DNA of 8,095 nt from Candidatus Helarchaeota archaeon (lineage in GTDB: Archaea; Asgardarchaeota; Lokiarchaeia; Helarchaeales; HEL-GB-A): NCBI GenBank assembly GCA_013375405.1, contig JABXJU010000199.1, positions 1 to 8,095 on the forward strand, in the 5' to 3' direction. A program made the translations under genes and the position numbers. Positions 6,018-8,095 of the stretch are shown here, piece after piece. Numbering within the stretch: position 1 is the stretch's first letter; each line of letters starts with the position of its first letter. Below the pieces are notes generated by a model. That model searched no databases. It was given only the letters and a program-made list of their open reading frames with translations, and was not told where the DNA came from.

Positions 6018-6092
6018 TCAAAGAGCCGAATCCGCATCATTCATCTGGCACCCAAAACTGCGAATGAAAATATTTTTACTCTGGTTATCCAT
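6018..6092 (-). pseudogene. miaB: Stranded 5' end of miaB (24 codons)
   Basis: ATG 6090-6092 opens a frame reading MDNQSKNIFIRSFGCQMNDA and then DSAL before TGA 6018-6020. RSFGCQMNDADS is identical to the MiaB N-terminus encoded at 1305, including the first cluster cysteine. The earlier residues differ (MDNQSKNIFI against MNENFFM). The frame departs from miaB right at the end of the direct repeat. It begins two bases after the stop of the small membrane gene, the tight spacing of an operon, so this is probably the original miaB start, cut off by the inserted element. The 24-residue peptide cannot function as MiaB. Confidence 0.85.
6026..6065. repeat. Direct repeat copy 2 (candidate att site at the outer island end)
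   Basis: This is the partner of 1248-1287. The 22 bases 6026-6047 are identical to 1248-1269, and three mismatches fall in the remaining 18. Similarity ends sharply at 6025, where the island's non-miaB sequence begins. On the other side the two copies drift apart gradually toward their start codons. Confidence 0.8.
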
Positions 6093-6094
6093 TC

Positions 6095-6283
6095 TTACTT
6101 CTTTTGTTCCTTTACGCCTGAAAATGCCCAGTAACCTAAAATAATCAGGTTGATTGGTGTAATAATAGAAAGTATGCCGAAAAGAAGTGGATTTTTTCCA
6201 TGCTTTGCTGCTATCTTGCCAAAACAAACAGCAATGTATACAAGGATAATGGGCAACATAATTTTCCCGACAATATTCACCAT
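6095..6283 (-). CDS. Small two-helix membrane protein
   Basis: This 62-residue protein has two hydrophobic segments, KIMLPIILVYIAVCFGKIA (~7-25) and LLFGILSIITPINLIILGYW (~33-52), joined by the basic loop AKHGKNP, with a charged tail KEQKK. It is probably an inner-membrane hairpin. I know no function, though similar short 'hGk.p..fgilsi.p..n....gy.af' proteins occur as small hypothetical membrane proteins. AGGAGG at 6287-6292 lies only three bases before the ATG, so GTG 6278-6280, six bases away, may be the true start. The gene ends two bases before the stranded miaB start, so it was probably the gene preceding miaB in its original operon. Confidence 0.7.
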   Translation of the reverse strand: MVNIVGKIMLPIILVYIAVCFGKIAAKHGKNPLLFGILSIITPINLIILGYWAFSGVKEQKK

Positions 6284-6346
6284 TTCCCTCCTTTTGAAAT
6301 CATCTTTGCCTTAACAATAATACCCCTAGTTCCGGGGACATGATAC

Positions 6347-6445
6347 TCAATTGATATGAACTCGGTCTCCAAATTCCTCGATTTTCTTTACTTCCACAAG
6401 TTCAGGCCAAAAAGGCCCTTCAATCGTTGTCTCTTCTTTAATCAT
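6347..6445 (-). pseudogene. Short fragment like the N-terminus of a defence-type helicase
   Basis: ATG 6443-6445, with GGAG at 6453-6456 seven bases upstream, opens 32 codons (MIKEETTIEGPFWPELVEVK, then KIEEFGDRVHIN) before TGA 6347-6349. 'I.GPFWPE.VEV...EE.G..V.I' resembles the first residues of large SNF2/DEAD-type helicases found in phage-defence loci. No helicase motifs follow. A second frame continues from TTG 6372 to TGA 6277 (31 codons, including SIEYHVPGTRGIIVKAKM) and overlaps the end, so a frameshift or a fusion of two scraps is possible. The recognisable match is only about 24 residues, so the family call is tentative. The rest of 6284-6631 shows no gene. Confidence 0.4.
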
Positions 6446-6631
6446 ATTTGAACTCCATTTTTATTAATTGACCGATTTGTTTTTTAAAGAAAATAGGCTT
6501 TTGTAAGCCATATGAGTATAAGCATTTTGCTTTTTATTTTTAGACTTTTCCTACAGTCTCGTTAGATGAAGTTGCCAAGATTTATTATTACTAATTTCTA
6601 AACAACTTATTCTGATCCTCTAATAACTTTT

Positions 6632-8095
6632 TCAGGAAGGAGAACCTTCCATTTCAAAATCTTCCCCCTTGTGGTCTTTATCTTCTAAACGGATAGCAAA
6701 TTTCACAGCACGAGGTTGCTGTAAAAAAGTCTCTATTTCCTCTAACTCCGTCTTTTTATCCCTAAAGAATTTTTCAGCTTTTGTATGATTAGGTGTCCAA
6801 ATAGTAACATCAAAGCCTCTTTTGGGATCATATTTAAGATCCTTTAAGTAGAACCTCTTCCGTTTTTCTTCTTTCTCAGCAGACTGTGAAGGCCTTCCCC
6901 ATTCTTGAACATTATCACAGAAGATCAAGAGAAAACTTAAGGGATCATCTTCAAACTTCAAAAGAGATAAGATGCCCTTTCTCTTCAACTCCTGCCATAC
7001 CCCCTTATCATGGAGAGCTACTGCAAGTGCACTTGGTATAAAAATGCCATCTAATATATCTTGGAATTTTAGTCTTCTGTTTCCAGCGATCCTCAGCACT
7101 CTTTTTATTTTTTCCTCATATTCAGACTTTTGAACCTCTTTTAAAAGGGATATACTACTCAAAATGCAGTGATTCTTTGCATTGGTTATTTGCCTATGAA
7201 AAAATCGCACAAGATTATCTTTTTCGGTGATCCAATTATCTTCCACTTTTTCCTTCAAAACATCCGAGCATAATTTTCTAATAAGATAGCTCATGCACCC
7301 CAGAAAGGTTTTATCCACAAAATTGGATTTTATCTCTAAGTTTGCTATTCCAGATATGTCAAAAGCTTTTTTGAAAAAGTCATCACTCCACTGATCATAT
7401 TTTTGAACTGGGTATGCTATGTCATGAAATGAAGAAATTATAAGCCAGTTTATTTCCGGTTTTTTGCACTTTTTAATAAAATCATTGTAGCGCTTGTTTA
7501 TAATGTATAAGCCCAATAGAAACACTTGGAACTGATGTATATAATGATCTCGGTAAATCCTTCCTTTCCCTCTCTCCCCAGCGAAGATATACTGTAAGGC
7601 AGGATCAAAGGTTTCTAAAAAATTATTATAGGAAATACCAACATACTTTTCCCATAACTTTGAAAATACATCAGTAACAAATTTGTACTCATCTCCTTTA
7701 TTACTAAGATGCTCACTTATTACCGCGAAAAGGTCATCTTGGTAAGAAATTCTCTCAAGTTTTAACATTTCTTCTGGTAATTTCGCATCAATATATCTTT
7801 CTTCGAATTTAATAGGATTAAAACCTGCAATCCCATATACTGAGTCATGAATGTATCTATCAACAAAAGGGAGGATTTTGGTAGTTTTTTCCATTAATTT
7901 TTTATCACCTTTGGCAATGATGCGGTTAAAGTCTTGGGTTATTTTATCTCTGAGGGTTATAGCACTATAAGTCTTTTTATCGATGTTATCTTTATCCTCG
8001 ATCTTCCACAAACCAAAGCCGTGCTCTTTGTAAAAATCTTGCCTTTTCTCTTCTTCCGTCTCGGCGTAGTATGGAATTGTTGTAACTGTAGCAGA
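6632..8095 (-). CDS. HD-domain phosphohydrolase-like protein (5' end outside the window)
   Basis: The frame is open for 487 codons from the window edge to TGA 6632-6634. A TTG at 8009-8011 could be called a start, but the upstream 28 codons (SATVTTIPYYAETEEEKRQD onward) read as normal protein, so the true start is probably beyond 8095. Numbering from the first visible codon, an HD-superfamily pattern appears: RDHYIHQFQ (H184, H187), SSFHDIAYPV (H224-D225), NHCILSSISLL (H309), ALHD (H362-D363) and LIFCDNVQEWGRP (D394). This order fits metal-dependent HD hydrolases, in which a 'H..HD..H..D' set binds metal. There is no visible signal peptide or membrane segment. The substrate is unknown. It is outside the miaB-bounded island, is followed by the helicase-like fragment, and may belong to another accessory region upstream. 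Confidence 0.6.
   Translation of the reverse strand, partial: SATVTTIPYYAETEEEKRQDFYKEHGFGLWKIEDKDNIDKKTYSAITLRDKITQDFNRIIAKGDKKLMEKTTKILPFVDRYIHDSVYGIAGFNPIKFEERYIDAKLPEEMLKLERISYQDDLFAVISEHLSNKGDEYKFVTDVFSKLWEKYVGISYNNFLETFDPALQYIFAGERGKGRIYRDHYIHQFQVFLLGLYIINKRYNDFIKKCKKPEINWLIISSFHDIAYPVQKYDQWSDDFFKKAFDISGIANLEIKSNFVDKTFLGCMSYLIRKLCSDVLKEKVEDNWITEKDNLVRFFHRQITNAKNHCILSSISLLKEVQKSEYEEKIKRVLRIAGNRRLKFQDILDGIFIPSALAVALHDKGVWQELKRKGILSLLKFEDDPLSFLLIFCDNVQEWGRPSQSAEKEEKRKRFYLKDLKYDPKRGFDVTIWTPNHTKAEKFFRDKKTELEEIETFLQQPRAVKFAIRLEDKDHKGEDFEMEGSPS

Larger units (their letters stand above)
1248..6047. mobile_element. Putative 4.8-kb genomic island inserted in the 5' end of miaB
   Basis: The block is bounded by two direct copies of the miaB 5' coding segment, 4,778 bp apart. 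The outer copy (6018-6092) has the ancestral-looking upstream neighbour but terminates after the repeat. The inner copy (1305) leads into full miaB. This is the pattern left when an element integrates near the start of a gene and restores the gene with its own 5' end. A known precedent for the principle is SXT in prfC. The cargo is an EVE/PD-(D/E)xK-like protein, a split winged-helix-HEPN protein, a serine recombinase stump, a HEPN-like protein and a reverse transcriptase. No intact integrase is present, so the element looks immobilised, or it was moved by a recombinase encoded elsewhere. Boundaries rest on the repeats only. A duplication made by homologous recombination is an alternative. Confidence 0.6.

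Noticed and set aside
6018..6227. 69-codon minus-strand frame read from a start at 6227
   Set aside because: The first 45 codons overlap the small membrane gene in another frame. Only the part from ATG 6092 is meaningful, as the miaB remnant.

Overview
The window comes from an AT-rich bacterial genome. MiaB is present, and start codons are a mix of ATG, GTG and TTG. It is probably an uncultivated lineage, but the sequence does not identify the taxon. Every gene I can support lies on the minus strand, so transcription runs from base 8095 toward base 1. I see no convincing plus-strand gene, tRNA, rRNA or CRISPR array.

Layout in the direction of transcription. (a) 8095-6632: a gene open at the window edge, encoding a protein with an HD-phosphohydrolase-like pattern. 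(b) 6631-6277: a short, apparently truncated helicase-like N-terminus and little else. (c) 6283-6095: a two-helix small membrane protein. Two bases after it, miaB begins at 6092, but this copy dies after 24 codons at 6018. (d) 6025-1306: an inserted block with an EVE-domain/PD-(D/E)xK-like protein (5877-4969), a winged-helix-HEPN protein cut in two by an in-frame TAG (4818-4009), a 34-codon stump of a serine recombinase (4000-3896), a HEPN-like protein (3871-3392), a reverse transcriptase with a long helical, HEAT-like C-terminus (3358-1514) and a possible small ORF (1491-1321). (e) 1305-1: miaB again, intact as far as the window edge.

The main structural observation is that the first part of miaB is present twice, as a direct repeat at 1248-1287 and 6026-6065 (37 of 40 bases equal, the first 22 identical). 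The two copies are 4,778 bp apart and bracket the whole reverse transcriptase/HEPN/EVE block. The simplest reading is a genomic island that entered codon ~18 of miaB. It brought a replacement 5' end, so the downstream gene regained a start codon, and it left the old start stranded beside its ancestral upstream neighbour. The recombinase stump inside the island fits a site-specific integration history, although no intact integrase remains here.

The cargo looks like antiviral defence. The reverse transcriptase carries a YCDD active site and a HEAT-like C-terminal region like Abi/DRT reverse transcriptases. Right upstream is a free-standing HEPN protein, which recalls AbiA, where the reverse transcriptase, helical repeats and HEPN are fused in one chain. 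The EVE-nuclease protein could recognise modified DNA. The winged-helix-HEPN protein carries an Rx4H RNase motif but is interrupted. These functional roles are inferred from family resemblance and context; nothing here proves activity.
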